Source: Flagellimonas algicola
Lineage (GTDB): Bacteria; Bacteroidota; Bacteroidia; Flavobacteriales; Flavobacteriaceae
Direction of reading: 5' to 3'
NCBI RefSeq assembly: GCF_005937185.1
Contig: NZ_VCNI01000001.1
Coordinates: forward strand, 616,657-680,656
DNA length: 64,000 bases
The notes under the pieces were generated by a model that ran no database searches, was not told where the DNA came from, and saw nothing but the letters and a program-made list of their open reading frames with translations. The position numbers and the translations under genes were made by a program. Below are positions 40,599 through 50,002 of this stretch, in pieces (position 1 is the stretch's first letter; each line of letters starts with the position of its first letter).

Positions 40599-42803
40599 TC
40601 ACCAATTAAACCAATGGGTGAATTTTAGTGTTAGCGACCAACTCTTACCTATAAGGGGATCCAGCAATTGGGTATTGGTATATACCAAGAACAGGTCTGA
40701 CGCCGGTTTGTAGCGCCATTGAAACCTTGAATTCAGATTAAAATTTCTGGATTGTTCGTTATACTGAAACAAAGTCGCAAAGAACAAAGTGTTCGTAAAC
40801 GTGACATCCACCTCTGAACCAATCAGCCAAAATTCGGTATCGTTCCAGGGTGCCGGTAAGCTGATATGATTATAACTTAGGTTCGCATTAAGGCTCACAT
40901 GGGGTTGAAAACGATACCCCAATTCCCCATTAAGGTTGATGCGCCTTCCATCCAGATAATAACCTCCAAAATAGCCTCCAGCAGTATAGGTGAACATACT
41001 TTGCGGTTTGGAACCGTAGTCAAACCGAACGGCATTCCAGCTATGCTTGGTTCCTGTTGCTAAGGAATCTTTGCCTGACCGTGTGGGGTCAAACGGTGCC
41101 AGCAGTTCTACATATTCGTTTACAAATCCAACTTCAAAACTACTACGGTTTCGAAAACTCAGCAAGTATTCCAGTTCGGTAAAATTATCGGTGCGCTCCC
41201 ATTTTTGATTGAGGAAATAGCTGCTATTGATTTTTGGGCCATGACTCACAAGTTTACCTACATCATTCTTTGGAAAAAAAGTATGGCCTAAAAAAGCGTT
41301 TACATTGATAAAATCTTTCCGAGGAACAAACCCAACTTCAGCCGTATAATTTTCCCCAACCGATTGCTCTTGCATGCCCCAGTTCCAGGTACGACTTTTA
41401 TATTCCAAATGTGCGGCCTGGGTAATGCCGTTTCCATTCACCCGGCTGGGGGCAAAAGATTTCAGCATGAAGGCCTTCCCAGTCCAAAGATTATTGGAAG
41501 ATGCCAAATTATATTCCACTCCTAAATTCCGATTGAATTTGGGAAACAATGTCCGCAAGGAATCTTCTTCGTGTGGATAGCGGAGCGATTCTTTGTCCAC
41601 AATAAGAAACCCAAGGCTGGATCGGCTGAACATTTTACGTTGTAAAGAAACCACTGCAAAATTTTGACTGGGGCGACCTTCTTCGTCTACCTTTGCGGTC
41701 TGCATATCCATAACACCCAAACGCCATTTTTCGTTTAAGTTTCCGCTCAATCTAGCACCTGCCCTAATGGGAACCCCCAACCCGATACGCCTTGAGAAAA
41801 ATGGACGAATTGTTGGGTATCCAAAATTGGCAAACAAATCTGCGTTTTCCAGGAAAAATTGGCGTCGTTCAGGAAAAAACAATTCAAAGCGGTCCAAATT
41901 GGTGACTTGACGGTCCACTTCCACTTGTGAAAAATCAGGATTTACGGTCAGGTCTAGATTTAAGGAAGAACTTAGACTAATCTTTACGTCACCCCCTACC
42001 CTTTTTTCAAATTCGTCTGCCTGATCAAAATCTTGAACCACCTCTCCCAGCACATACGGAATTACCGAAATGTTGGTTTTTGGAGCAGGTGGAGGCGCAT
42101 CCCATACCAACACGCCGGTATAGGCCAGGGAGGCCGTAGGAAATTGCCTTGGTATTGGAGTCCAGCTGGATTTTTCGCTGGATTTTAAATCCAGCCTGCT
42201 AAAATTAATGCCCCATTCGGTAACGCCGTCTTCATAGCGAATGGACTTAAATGGAATGGCCATTTCCACCACCCATTTATCTGGATCCTGCTTTACTTTG
42301 GAGATCCATTTGGTGTCCCAATTCAAATCCACGCTACCTCCACCAAACATGGTTCCGTCCCACTGCGCTCCTGCGGCATTAGATCCAAAGGAAAAACCAG
42401 TGGTTTGATTGTTAAAGGGATCCATGAACAACAAAAAATTATCATTCTTTCCGAAGGAAAAATCCCTTCTAAGCGATTCCACAAAATACCTGCCATGTAC
42501 GCTGTTAAAAAATGTGGCGGCCAGATAAATGTTCTTGTCGTCGTAAGTCATACGAATCTCGGAAGGCTCATTGGCCTTTCCAGTATCCATGGGCAATACC
42601 ATAAAGAAGTCATCCGCAACATCGGCCTCTTGCCAAGCGTGCTCATCCACTATGCCATCTATTACGATTGGCTGTGTTGTTTTGCGAATATGATATCGGA
42701 AATCTGCGTTCTTTTTTTGGGCGTAAACTTGATTAACAAAGAACAACACAAAAAAATAGACGGCCATAGCCCGTAGAAAGAAATAATTGTTTTTGGTTCC
42801 CAT
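40599..42803 (-). CDS. DUF5916 outer-membrane protein with CBM9-like domain (734 aa)
   Basis: The signal peptide is followed by a CBM9-like domain (about 35-215, IDGIVDEHAWQEADVADDF) and a large C-terminal DUF5916 outer-membrane barrel with many alternating strands and aromatic ends (WSLTLKFTHWFNW). Such proteins are common in marine Flavobacteriia. Their role is not established; the first domain resembles carbohydrate-binding modules. It has no close operon partners. Confidence 0.87.
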   Translation of the reverse strand: MGTKNNYFFLRAMAVYFFVLFFVNQVYAQKKNADFRYHIRKTTQPIVIDGIVDEHAWQEADVADDFFMVLPMDTGKANEPSEIRMTYDDKNIYLAATFFNSVHGRYFVESLRRDFSFGKNDNFLLFMDPFNNQTTGFSFGSNAAGAQWDGTMFGGGSVDLNWDTKWISKVKQDPDKWVVEMAIPFKSIRYEDGVTEWGINFSRLDLKSSEKSSWTPIPRQFPTASLAYTGVLVWDAPPPAPKTNISVIPYVLGEVVQDFDQADEFEKRVGGDVKISLSSSLNLDLTVNPDFSQVEVDRQVTNLDRFELFFPERRQFFLENADLFANFGYPTIRPFFSRRIGLGVPIRAGARLSGNLNEKWRLGVMDMQTAKVDEEGRPSQNFAVVSLQRKMFSRSSLGFLIVDKESLRYPHEEDSLRTLFPKFNRNLGVEYNLASSNNLWTGKAFMLKSFAPSRVNGNGITQAAHLEYKSRTWNWGMQEQSVGENYTAEVGFVPRKDFINVNAFLGHTFFPKNDVGKLVSHGPKINSSYFLNQKWERTDNFTELEYLLSFRNRSSFEVGFVNEYVELLAPFDPTRSGKDSLATGTKHSWNAVRFDYGSKPQSMFTYTAGGYFGGYYLDGRRINLNGELGYRFQPHVSLNANLSYNHISLPAPWNDTEFWLIGSEVDVTFTNTLFFATLFQYNEQSRNFNLNSRFQWRYKPASDLFLVYTNTQLLDPLIGKSWSLTLKFTHWFNW

Positions 42804-42933
42804 GGTTGATAAAGCATGAAATTAGGGCTTTCAAAAGCTAATCCCACTATATTTTATCTGAATGACAGCACAGGGAACCTAAAAGACACAAGCTCTTCCT
42901 ATTTTTGAGCCATGAAGTGCTTAATGCTCTTAA

Positions 42934-45336
42934 TTAGTCATCTCTCAGTGCTTTGACCGGATTCATGGTTGCTGCTTGAAAGCTTTTCCATCCGATGGTT
43001 CCAAGAGCAATTAACAAGGTGGCACATGCCGCCAAAACAAAAAGCCACCAAGGTATTTCTATCCGATAGGCAAAGCCTTCCAGCCATTTTCGCATTAGAT
43101 AATAACCCAATGGGAAGGCTATTAAGAATGAGATTAATACCAATTTGGAAAAATCTTTGGAGAGCATCATAACAATTTCCATTACTGATGAACCGAGAAC
43201 TTTTCGTATTCCAATTTCCTTAAATCGTTGTTCTGCAGTAAAGGTAACCAGCCCCAATAAACCTAAACAGGCAACCAAAATGGTCAAAAGTGCAAAGACA
43301 TTTAGTACAGTTCCCATTTTTTGTTCCCTTACATAGGTCTGCCGATAGGAATCATCCAACAAAGTATATCCAAATGGTTCGCTACTCCCGAAGTCGTTCC
43401 AAAGCGAGTTGGCATCGGCGATAAGGCCAGACATGTCAGAAGATTTTGCTTTGATGATTAATCCACCATAAGGTGCATACATTAAGAACAATGGATCTAT
43501 AGGTTGGTGTAAGGACTTAAAATGAAAATCTTTAACCACACCAATAACCGTTCTTGTGTTGTTGTTGCCCTCGGTTATAGATTTACCCAATGGATTTTCT
43601 CCAAGACCCAGTACTTTCACGGCGGTTTCATTAACAATCAGGTTTATTGAATCCGCACCGAACTCCTTGGAAAAATTTCGTCCTGATACCAACTCCATGC
43701 CCATTGTGGGAATGTAGTTCTCATCTATATTGTAAACAGGCATTCTCCTCACGAATTGGCCATCGTTTGAGATCAGTGTCTGACTATTATCCGAATCTCC
43801 GGCTGGGGTAAAAGCGGATTGTGTAATAGATGCTATTTTAGGGTTTTTCAGCAATTCATTTTTGAAGGCCGTCTGATCATTGCCAAGAAGATACGCTTCC
43901 CGTATCACCAGCAATTGATCTCTCTCATATCCAATATCCTTATTTTGGATATACTGCATTTGTTGGTTGACTACCAAGGTTGCCAAAATCAATCCAGCAG
44001 AAATGATAAATTGAAATACGACCAAACCGCTTCGCACACCTCTGTTGTAACTGCTTCCGAAGAACTTGTTCTTTAGTGCCTCGATAGGTTTGAACGAGGA
44101 CAAAAAGAAAGCTGGATAACTCCCCGCCAACAAACTAACAAAAATTGTTAAGAGCAAAAGGGAGGCAAGAACCATAGGCTGCCCTAGGAAAGTAAGTTCC
44201 AGTTCCTTACCTGAGAGTTCATTGTAATAAGGTAGCGATAAGAACACCAAAATAGCGGCCAGAAACATCGCAAACAGGGTGGCAATAAAAGATTCCGCCA
44301 AAAATTGATAGAGCAATTGATTCTTATTGGAGCCCAAAACTTTGCGTATTCCTACTTCCTTGGCTCTTTTTGCTGCAGTAGCTGTTGATAAGTTCATGAA
44401 ATTGATACAGGCAATCAGCAGCATAAAGAGGGCAATTGCACTAAATATATAAACGTACTTTATATCTCCGCCCTGCTCCAGTCGATCATCTATGGCATTA
44501 TCTGAATAGAGATGGATATCCAACAACGGGAACAATTTAAACCCCAGTCGATTTTCCTTGATGAACTCTTCATAGGGCATGCCCATCACCTCCTGCATGT
44601 TGGGACCCATGTACTTTTCCAAAATATGGGGCATTTTGGTCTCCAAGTTCTTGTAATCAGCACCTTCCTTTAGAAGTAGATAGGTAAAGAAACTACCTTC
44701 AAACCAAGAGTCACTTTTTGCCTCGGCAAGCCCTTCCATTGAGGCAAAAATATCAAAATGAAAATGTGAATTTCTCGGTACTTCCTGAATGACACCTGTT
44801 ACCCTAAAGGGTTGTTCATTTCCATTCAAATAGAAGGATTTACCAATGGCGTTTGAAGCTCCAAACAGCTTGAGGGCCTCGGCTTTGGTGATAACAGCGG
44901 TATAAGGTTCATTAAGCGGAGTTTTGTGGTCACCATCGATAATCGGAAGGGTAAAAACATCGAAAAAATTGGCATCGACAAATGCGAATTTGTCCTCACG
45001 AAACGATTGATTGTCCACAATGATCTTTGGGGTATGGTAATTTCTGATACGCGTGGCATCGACCACTTCAGGAAATTCCTGTTTTAAGGTCTCTCCTACA
45101 GGAGCCATTATAGAACCTTCCTTAATCTCTTCCCCACTGACCTTTGCCCTAAAGGCAACGGTTACAATTTCAGCCGCCTTTTCATTATAGCGATCGTAAC
45201 TAAGTTCGTCGACCACAAAAAGTAGGATAACCAAACAAGAGGCGATTCCAAGGGCAAGTCCAACAATGTTAATAGAAAATATCCATTTATGTTTTATGCT
45301 ATTTCTCCAGGCAATCTTTAGATAGTTCTTTATCAT
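42934..45336 (-). CDS. MacB/FtsX-type ABC transporter permease (800 aa)
   Basis: Two MacB-core/FtsX repeats are present: an N-terminal helix (about 18-42), a large periplasmic domain, then three helices near 290-410, a second periplasmic domain (about 440-670), and three more helices to the end. The FtsX motif AKRAKEVGIRKVLGS and its second copy RFKEIGIRKVLGS are clear. No ATPase gene is next to it. The LytS/LytTR operon lies 285 bp upstream on the same strand and may regulate it. Such permeases often export or sense antibiotics or peptides. Confidence 0.9.
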   Translation of the reverse strand: MIKNYLKIAWRNSIKHKWIFSINIVGLALGIASCLVILLFVVDELSYDRYNEKAAEIVTVAFRAKVSGEEIKEGSIMAPVGETLKQEFPEVVDATRIRNYHTPKIIVDNQSFREDKFAFVDANFFDVFTLPIIDGDHKTPLNEPYTAVITKAEALKLFGASNAIGKSFYLNGNEQPFRVTGVIQEVPRNSHFHFDIFASMEGLAEAKSDSWFEGSFFTYLLLKEGADYKNLETKMPHILEKYMGPNMQEVMGMPYEEFIKENRLGFKLFPLLDIHLYSDNAIDDRLEQGGDIKYVYIFSAIALFMLLIACINFMNLSTATAAKRAKEVGIRKVLGSNKNQLLYQFLAESFIATLFAMFLAAILVFLSLPYYNELSGKELELTFLGQPMVLASLLLLTIFVSLLAGSYPAFFLSSFKPIEALKNKFFGSSYNRGVRSGLVVFQFIISAGLILATLVVNQQMQYIQNKDIGYERDQLLVIREAYLLGNDQTAFKNELLKNPKIASITQSAFTPAGDSDNSQTLISNDGQFVRRMPVYNIDENYIPTMGMELVSGRNFSKEFGADSINLIVNETAVKVLGLGENPLGKSITEGNNNTRTVIGVVKDFHFKSLHQPIDPLFLMYAPYGGLIIKAKSSDMSGLIADANSLWNDFGSSEPFGYTLLDDSYRQTYVREQKMGTVLNVFALLTILVACLGLLGLVTFTAEQRFKEIGIRKVLGSSVMEIVMMLSKDFSKLVLISFLIAFPLGYYLMRKWLEGFAYRIEIPWWLFVLAACATLLIALGTIGWKSFQAATMNPVKALRDD

Positions 45337-45621
45337 GGTATTCGTTTTTTGAAGTACAAGACCTTTCGATTAGGAGGTCAGGAAAAATTCCAATGGAATT
45401 CTACAATTGCCACCACTATATGCATGCCAAATTTACAACCCTCTGAATATCTGTTAATTACGATGTTTTTGATGATAAACCAACCCTCAAACTGTAAAAA
45501 ATATTTACAAGAAGTGTCCATTATTTATACGGTAAAGAACACCTGTACCATTCAACTTTTCGGATACCCTGGATAAAAGTGGATCCAATCCAAGTTGGTT
45601 GCAAAAGTTGCATTTGGAGGT

Positions 45622-46374
45622 CTAACGGTTGAGCCAACTTTTAAAGTCATTGGTTTTGGGTCTGCTTACAATAAACTCTTGATCTCTGGCATTGGTAATT
45701 CCCAATTTCAATCTGTGGTTAAAATACCGTTCAATTTTTAAAATGGAGGGCTTTGCCACTATTTGGCTTCTATTGATTCGAAAGAACTGATTTGCATCCA
45801 AGGTTGGGTATAATTGATCCAAGGTTTCATCTATAATCACCCTTTTGTGGGCTGTTATCCCAAAGGTCACACTGTCTTCGGAGTATGCGTACAACAAATC
45901 GGAGATGCGAAGCTGTGTAAAGCCATCGCCCTCTTTTACCAAAATGCCTTCACGCTGGCTTCCCCTACTTATGTCTGCCAAAAAATTTTGAAGCTTCTCA
46001 TGGCTAATGGTAAGTTCTTGCCTAGAACGCTTAAACTTATCCAAGGCCAGTTCCAAATCAGTTTGCTGTATGGGCTTTAACAAATAATCCACACTGTTCA
46101 CCTTAAACGCTTGAATTGCATATTGATCAAAAGCCGTGGTGAATATGATGGGGCAAGGTACTTGTATGTTCTGGAAAATTTCAAAACTTAGGCCATCTGC
46201 AAGCTGAATATCCATAAACACTAGATCAGGAGCCTTGTTGTTTTGAAACCAGTCCACGCTTTCTTCCACGGTGTCCATGATTCCCAATAGGCTATAATCA
46301 AACGCCACAGTTTGTAACAAGTTCTGTAATTGGTTGGCCGCACGGGCCTCATCTTCAATGATCAGTATTTGCAT
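45622..46374 (-). CDS. LytTR-family response regulator (250 aa)
   Basis: Start at 46374 (MQILIIEDE) is preferred because receiver domains begin this way; an ATG at 46395 would add seven residues. The receiver domain has Asp55 in LVFMDIQLA as phosphorylation site and Lys in YLLKPIQQ. The C-terminal LytTR domain (about 145-245) carries FFRINRSQIVAKPSI. It overlaps the kinase gene by 20 bp, so the two are translated together. The permease gene downstream is a plausible target. Confidence 0.92.
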   Translation of the reverse strand: MQILIIEDEARAANQLQNLLQTVAFDYSLLGIMDTVEESVDWFQNNKAPDLVFMDIQLADGLSFEIFQNIQVPCPIIFTTAFDQYAIQAFKVNSVDYLLKPIQQTDLELALDKFKRSRQELTISHEKLQNFLADISRGSQREGILVKEGDGFTQLRISDLLYAYSEDSVTFGITAHKRVIIDETLDQLYPTLDANQFFRINRSQIVAKPSILKIERYFNHRLKLGITNARDQEFIVSRPKTNDFKSWLNR

Positions 46375-47443
46375 GCGGATGTTTTTGAGCGTCATTCTTT
46401 AAAAGTGGTAATTTCACCTCAAAAAGGCCATTTGCTTTGGATATTACCACTTTTTGTTCCGATATAAGTGCATAACGTCGTTCAATGTTTTTCAACCCCA
46501 ATTTGGTGGTTGGCAATTGAGTAGACTTGGGTTGTATTTTATTGCTTACTTTCAGTTTTCCATCGACAATAGCAACATGTATGAGCAATTGTTTGGCCTT
46601 TGAAACAACATTGTGTTTTACGGCATTTTCCAAAAGTAATTGTAAACTCATGGGAATGATCAACAGCTTTTTGGCTTCTTCGGAAACCTTCCAATCCATT
46701 TTGAGATTGTCACCAAAGCGTTCTTTTTGTATGTGAATATAGGCCTCCGCGAATTTTATTTCGTCCTTTAAAGGGATAAGGTTTGCATTCCCAGAATCCA
46801 ATATAAACCGATATACTTCAGACAAGCGATTCACAAATACTTTCGCTTCCTCCTTAGTGTTTTGATCTATAATGTCACGAAGCGTGTTTAGCGTATTGAA
46901 AAAAAAATGGGGCTGTGCCTGATTCCGCAATGCGTCCAACTGTGCTTGCACAATGGCCTGTTTGGCTTGCTCCTCCTCTCTGATGGACTTCTTTAACCAA
47001 ACATAGTAGTATATCGCTTCATATATGGCCATGGTCATGGTACTGATCAAAATAACGGGGACCACAATTCTTGACCGGACAGGATGATTGTAACTATCTC
47101 CAATTAAGGCACTCAATAAGGTACTGCCCACGTAGTCCACCGTTATCACGGTAACTACAATGGAAAGGAAAAACAAAGGGATTCGTTTTTTATTGTCCTT
47201 TAGACTCGGATATCTCTTGCGCAAAGCAATAAGAATGGTACGAATGATCAACCAATTGATTGTTGCGAATAGGAGGGAAATACTCCAATTTATGGTGGCT
47301 TCAACAAACGGCCACTTGCTGAACGAGCCACCGGAAAATATAAAATCCGTTACAAAACTTAGGAGTACAATACCTCCCAGCATGAACCATAGGTCGTTAA
47401 AGGCCAAGTATTTTATCCGATTTGCTCTGTTTAAAAGCCCCAT
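46355..47443 (-). CDS. LytS-type sensor histidine kinase (362 aa)
   Basis: Four membrane helices (about 18-36, 52-74, 88-112 and 126-150) precede the His_kinase domain with His179 in NQAQPHFFFNTLNTLRD. The ATP-binding region has LLENAVKHNVV and a shortened G box (KLGLKNIERRY). The gene starts 12 bp after the stop of the upstream membrane protein gene and overlaps its response regulator. It is the third gene of a four-gene leftward operon. Confidence 0.9.
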   Translation of the reverse strand: MGLLNRANRIKYLAFNDLWFMLGGIVLLSFVTDFIFSGGSFSKWPFVEATINWSISLLFATINWLIIRTILIALRKRYPSLKDNKKRIPLFFLSIVVTVITVDYVGSTLLSALIGDSYNHPVRSRIVVPVILISTMTMAIYEAIYYYVWLKKSIREEEQAKQAIVQAQLDALRNQAQPHFFFNTLNTLRDIIDQNTKEEAKVFVNRLSEVYRFILDSGNANLIPLKDEIKFAEAYIHIQKERFGDNLKMDWKVSEEAKKLLIIPMSLQLLLENAVKHNVVSKAKQLLIHVAIVDGKLKVSNKIQPKSTQLPTTKLGLKNIERRYALISEQKVVISKANGLFEVKLPLLKNDAQKHPHANTDH

Positions 47444-47455
47444 TTAGTCATTGGT

Positions 47456-48256
47456 TTAAAGCCCTACCAAGGGCATACCATGTTTTGCTTGATAAAAGGT
47501 ATATGCAATCCAAGAGGCATAGCATAATCCAAAAAGGATGACCACTAGATTTTTGGCCATTTTGGATGCATTCCATTTTCTGGTAACCGCTACTGCGAAT
47601 AAAGGAATTATTTGAATGCCGTGCAATCCGAAAAAATGGGCTACACGTAAATCACCTGCAATGGTACTCCAATTAAGCAAAGGTAGACCCTCACCCCCAT
47701 CAGCTACACCAACATTATGCGCCATTTGCCCTATCATCTGGCCACCAACCCAACTTCCAAACAACACTACCATCCAGCCTAATAATATGCCCCATTGCAC
47801 TGGTCTGGGAACGTGCATCTTCAACCGGATGGTTTCCACGATATAAAAGACCATGGTGAGCACCACTATGCTTATCAGCAAGCCCATAATTCCAAATAGT
47901 ATCCCATCCAATAGATTGGATTGGTTATAATGCGATTGCACCCCACGGGAAGCTTGACCGACCACAATAATAATCTCCAACAATAAAGGCCAGGAAACCA
48001 GATTGTTTATTCTATTTCGCTTTCTTCTGGAAAATGGATATAAGGTGGCCATATAACCAGTGGTGAGTACATATATCCCTCCAGAAATAGAGAATTTAAG
48101 AGGTTTGATCCACACATTGATTCCAACCAAAGTCCGGTCATCAATAAAAAAACCAACAATACAAACGGCCGCAAGGATAAAGTGGAACATCCCTATTGCG
48201 TACAAGATGGGACTGTGCTGTTTTATAGTACCGAGTACTTCTTTTACACTTTTCAT
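47456..48256 (-). CDS. Conserved polytopic membrane protein (266 aa)
   Basis: Start ATG 48256 overlaps the previous stop by 4 bp (ATGA) and gives a normal membrane protein; the longer frame to 48391 would cover the preceding gene. Six to seven membrane helices span the length, with conserved-looking WIKPLKFSISGGIYV and GLHGIQIIPLFAVA motifs. The family name is unknown to me. It lies between the ABA4-like gene and the sensor kinase, so it may contribute to signal sensing or be an output enzyme. Confidence 0.75.
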   Translation of the reverse strand: MKSVKEVLGTIKQHSPILYAIGMFHFILAAVCIVGFFIDDRTLVGINVWIKPLKFSISGGIYVLTTGYMATLYPFSRRKRNRINNLVSWPLLLEIIIVVGQASRGVQSHYNQSNLLDGILFGIMGLLISIVVLTMVFYIVETIRLKMHVPRPVQWGILLGWMVVLFGSWVGGQMIGQMAHNVGVADGGEGLPLLNWSTIAGDLRVAHFFGLHGIQIIPLFAVAVTRKWNASKMAKNLVVILFGLCYASWIAYTFYQAKHGMPLVGL

Positions 48257-48675
48257 GACCTTCCTAGTTTTATGGTTCGGAATAACATGAAGAGCAAAAA
48301 GCCCACGGGTCCAAGCATAAAGGTGGCAAAAAGACAGGGTGCCATCAATAGCTGATGAATTCCCAAATTTCGGTTTTGGTTCAGCATCCACATACCTACT
48401 AAAAGGTCAAAGGCCAAGTAATGCACCCAACCTGCCATTACTGCGTCTTCCTTAGTAAATAATGACATCACAGACGATAAACTTCCAAAATCCAAGCTAC
48501 CACCCGTTTGTAGGTGCAAGATGATGTAGCACGCATATATTAAGGACAGCAGGATTGGAATTACCCGATAGTCTATCAAAAAGCGGGTCACCTTCCACTT
48601 GGGAAGAAAGATCATTAAAAGCCACATGGGCATTGCCATCATACCGGCGATCGAAAAAACTTCTGTTGTTGACAT
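48253..48675 (-). CDS. ABA4-like membrane protein (140 aa)
   Basis: Four membrane helices with the ABA4/DUF4281 pattern are present: an MPMWLLMIFLPKW start, a WVHYLAFDLLVGMWM motif in the third helix, and GPVGFLLFMLFR at the end. In plants the relative ABA4 acts in neoxanthin synthesis; in bacteria its function is unknown. It overlaps the next gene by 4 bp and is the first gene of the operon with the LytS/LytTR pair. Confidence 0.85.
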   Translation of the reverse strand: MSTTEVFSIAGMMAMPMWLLMIFLPKWKVTRFLIDYRVIPILLSLIYACYIILHLQTGGSLDFGSLSSVMSLFTKEDAVMAGWVHYLAFDLLVGMWMLNQNRNLGIHQLLMAPCLFATFMLGPVGFLLFMLFRTIKLGRS

Positions 48676-48810
48676 TGATGATTGGTTTTAGAGTTTTACA
48701 CCCTCCAAAAATCAATAATCACCTAGGTTTGCCGAAGGTCTTTATGTTGTACCATCGCAATGGATGGTTGAATTGTCACCAACCAAAGTTTGAGGCTATC
48801 TTCAATAAAA

Positions 48811-48840
48811 AATGGGAAGCCTGTTTCGACAAGCTTCCCA
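48811..48840 (-). terminator. Rho-independent terminator after the dienelactone hydrolase gene
   Basis: ATGGGAAGC pairs with GCTTCCCAT across a 12-base loop, and the minus strand continues with a T-run (TTTTTTATTG). It lies 31 bp after the leftward stop at 48872. Confidence 0.85.
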
Positions 48841-48871
48841 TTCCATATGCTGTATTGATAGGGTTCGGTTC

Positions 48872-49702
48872 CTAAAAAACCCGGTCCAGCAATTCTTGTA
48901 AACTGGCCCAAGACTTTTGGTCTGCCTCCACATTGTACTCCAAGGGCAACTGAAACTTTTCCCCATTGGCGTCCGCCTCCTTTGAGGTAAAACTATGTTT
49001 TACGCCTGGGTAAGAAATGTATTCGTACTTGGCCCCAATGGAATCCATGGCAGAGGTAAACGCCGTAATGGATTCAGCGCTAATAAACGGATCATCCGCT
49101 CCGTTGCACACCAGCACTTGCGCTTTTAGGTCCTTGGTAGGCATTACAGGAAGAGAAACTCCACTGTGAAAAGCAGCCACGGCATCAAGGTCGGCCCCAC
49201 TATTGGCCATGGTCAAAGCCACACTTCCTCCAAAACAATATCCGATAGCGGCAATTTTTTCAGAATCTACGGATTCATGTTGCTTTAGTAGGGCAACAGC
49301 GGCATTAAATCGAGCTTTGGCCTCTGGCAAATTGCTCATGACACTCATAGCAAATTTTCCCGCATCATCTGGATGTTCAGCTTGTTTCCCATCCCCGTAC
49401 ATATCCACCGCCAATGCGGTGTATCCAAGTTCGGCAAGCATATCGGCCCGTTCCCGAACATAATCGTTATGACCCCACCATTCGTGTATAATAAGTATTC
49501 CAGGGCGTTTGTCCTTGTTATTCTCGTCAAAGGCAATATAACCTTTCAGGTTGGTAGAATCTGAAGCATAGGCAACTTCAGCCCCCTTTACTTTTACCGC
49601 AAGCGGTGTTGGCTCAGGAGTGCTTTCGGTTTTGGCTTTTTGCTTGCATGAAAAGCTAAGCAACAAGGCAACAAATAGAACGGAAGTGGATAGTGATTTC
49701 AT
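48872..49702 (-). CDS. Dienelactone hydrolase family lipoprotein (276 aa)
   Basis: A lipoprotein signal (LLLSFSCKQK) precedes a dienelactone-hydrolase alpha/beta fold. The nucleophile is Cys in AIGYCFGGSVALT, the acid is Asp in NGADDPFI, and the base is His in GVKHSFTS, a complete Cys-Asp-His triad. The family opens lactones or cleaves esters. The periplasmic location is unusual compared with the cytosolic catabolic enzymes but common in Bacteroidota. It is a single gene with its own terminator. Confidence 0.9.
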   Translation of the reverse strand: MKSLSTSVLFVALLLSFSCKQKAKTESTPEPTPLAVKVKGAEVAYASDSTNLKGYIAFDENNKDKRPGILIIHEWWGHNDYVRERADMLAELGYTALAVDMYGDGKQAEHPDDAGKFAMSVMSNLPEAKARFNAAVALLKQHESVDSEKIAAIGYCFGGSVALTMANSGADLDAVAAFHSGVSLPVMPTKDLKAQVLVCNGADDPFISAESITAFTSAMDSIGAKYEYISYPGVKHSFTSKEADANGEKFQLPLEYNVEADQKSWASLQELLDRVF

Positions 49703-50002
49703 CGTGAATTGTTTTTGATACTATAAATGTAGTGATTGCCTTTTTTGGGGGCAAATCAACCCTATTTGCAATGTTATATGCGTTAGATATGTGATTTGCT
49801 TCAATTGGTATTGCGATTAATAAGTTGATGATGGGCATCTTTTTCGTAGGATTGGCCAAATCTTGAATCTTTTCCTGTAAATATTTTGTGAATAGCCCTT
49901 AGGCAACAATTAAAGGCATTTTACCTAATAAATGTCAGTAAAATCTTCATAGTTTACTATTTTAGGCTGCCAAAAACAAAATCAACCCATACCAAATACC
50001 TT
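49703..50002. other. Divergent intergenic region with no recognised feature
   Basis: This 300-bp AT-rich gap lies between divergently transcribed genes and must hold both promoters. I see no coding frame, repeat or clear operator in it. Confidence 0.5.

Noticed and set aside
45349..45576. 75-aa plus-strand frame between the permease and response regulator genes
   Set aside because: AT-rich region likely to be the permease promoter; no coding signature.
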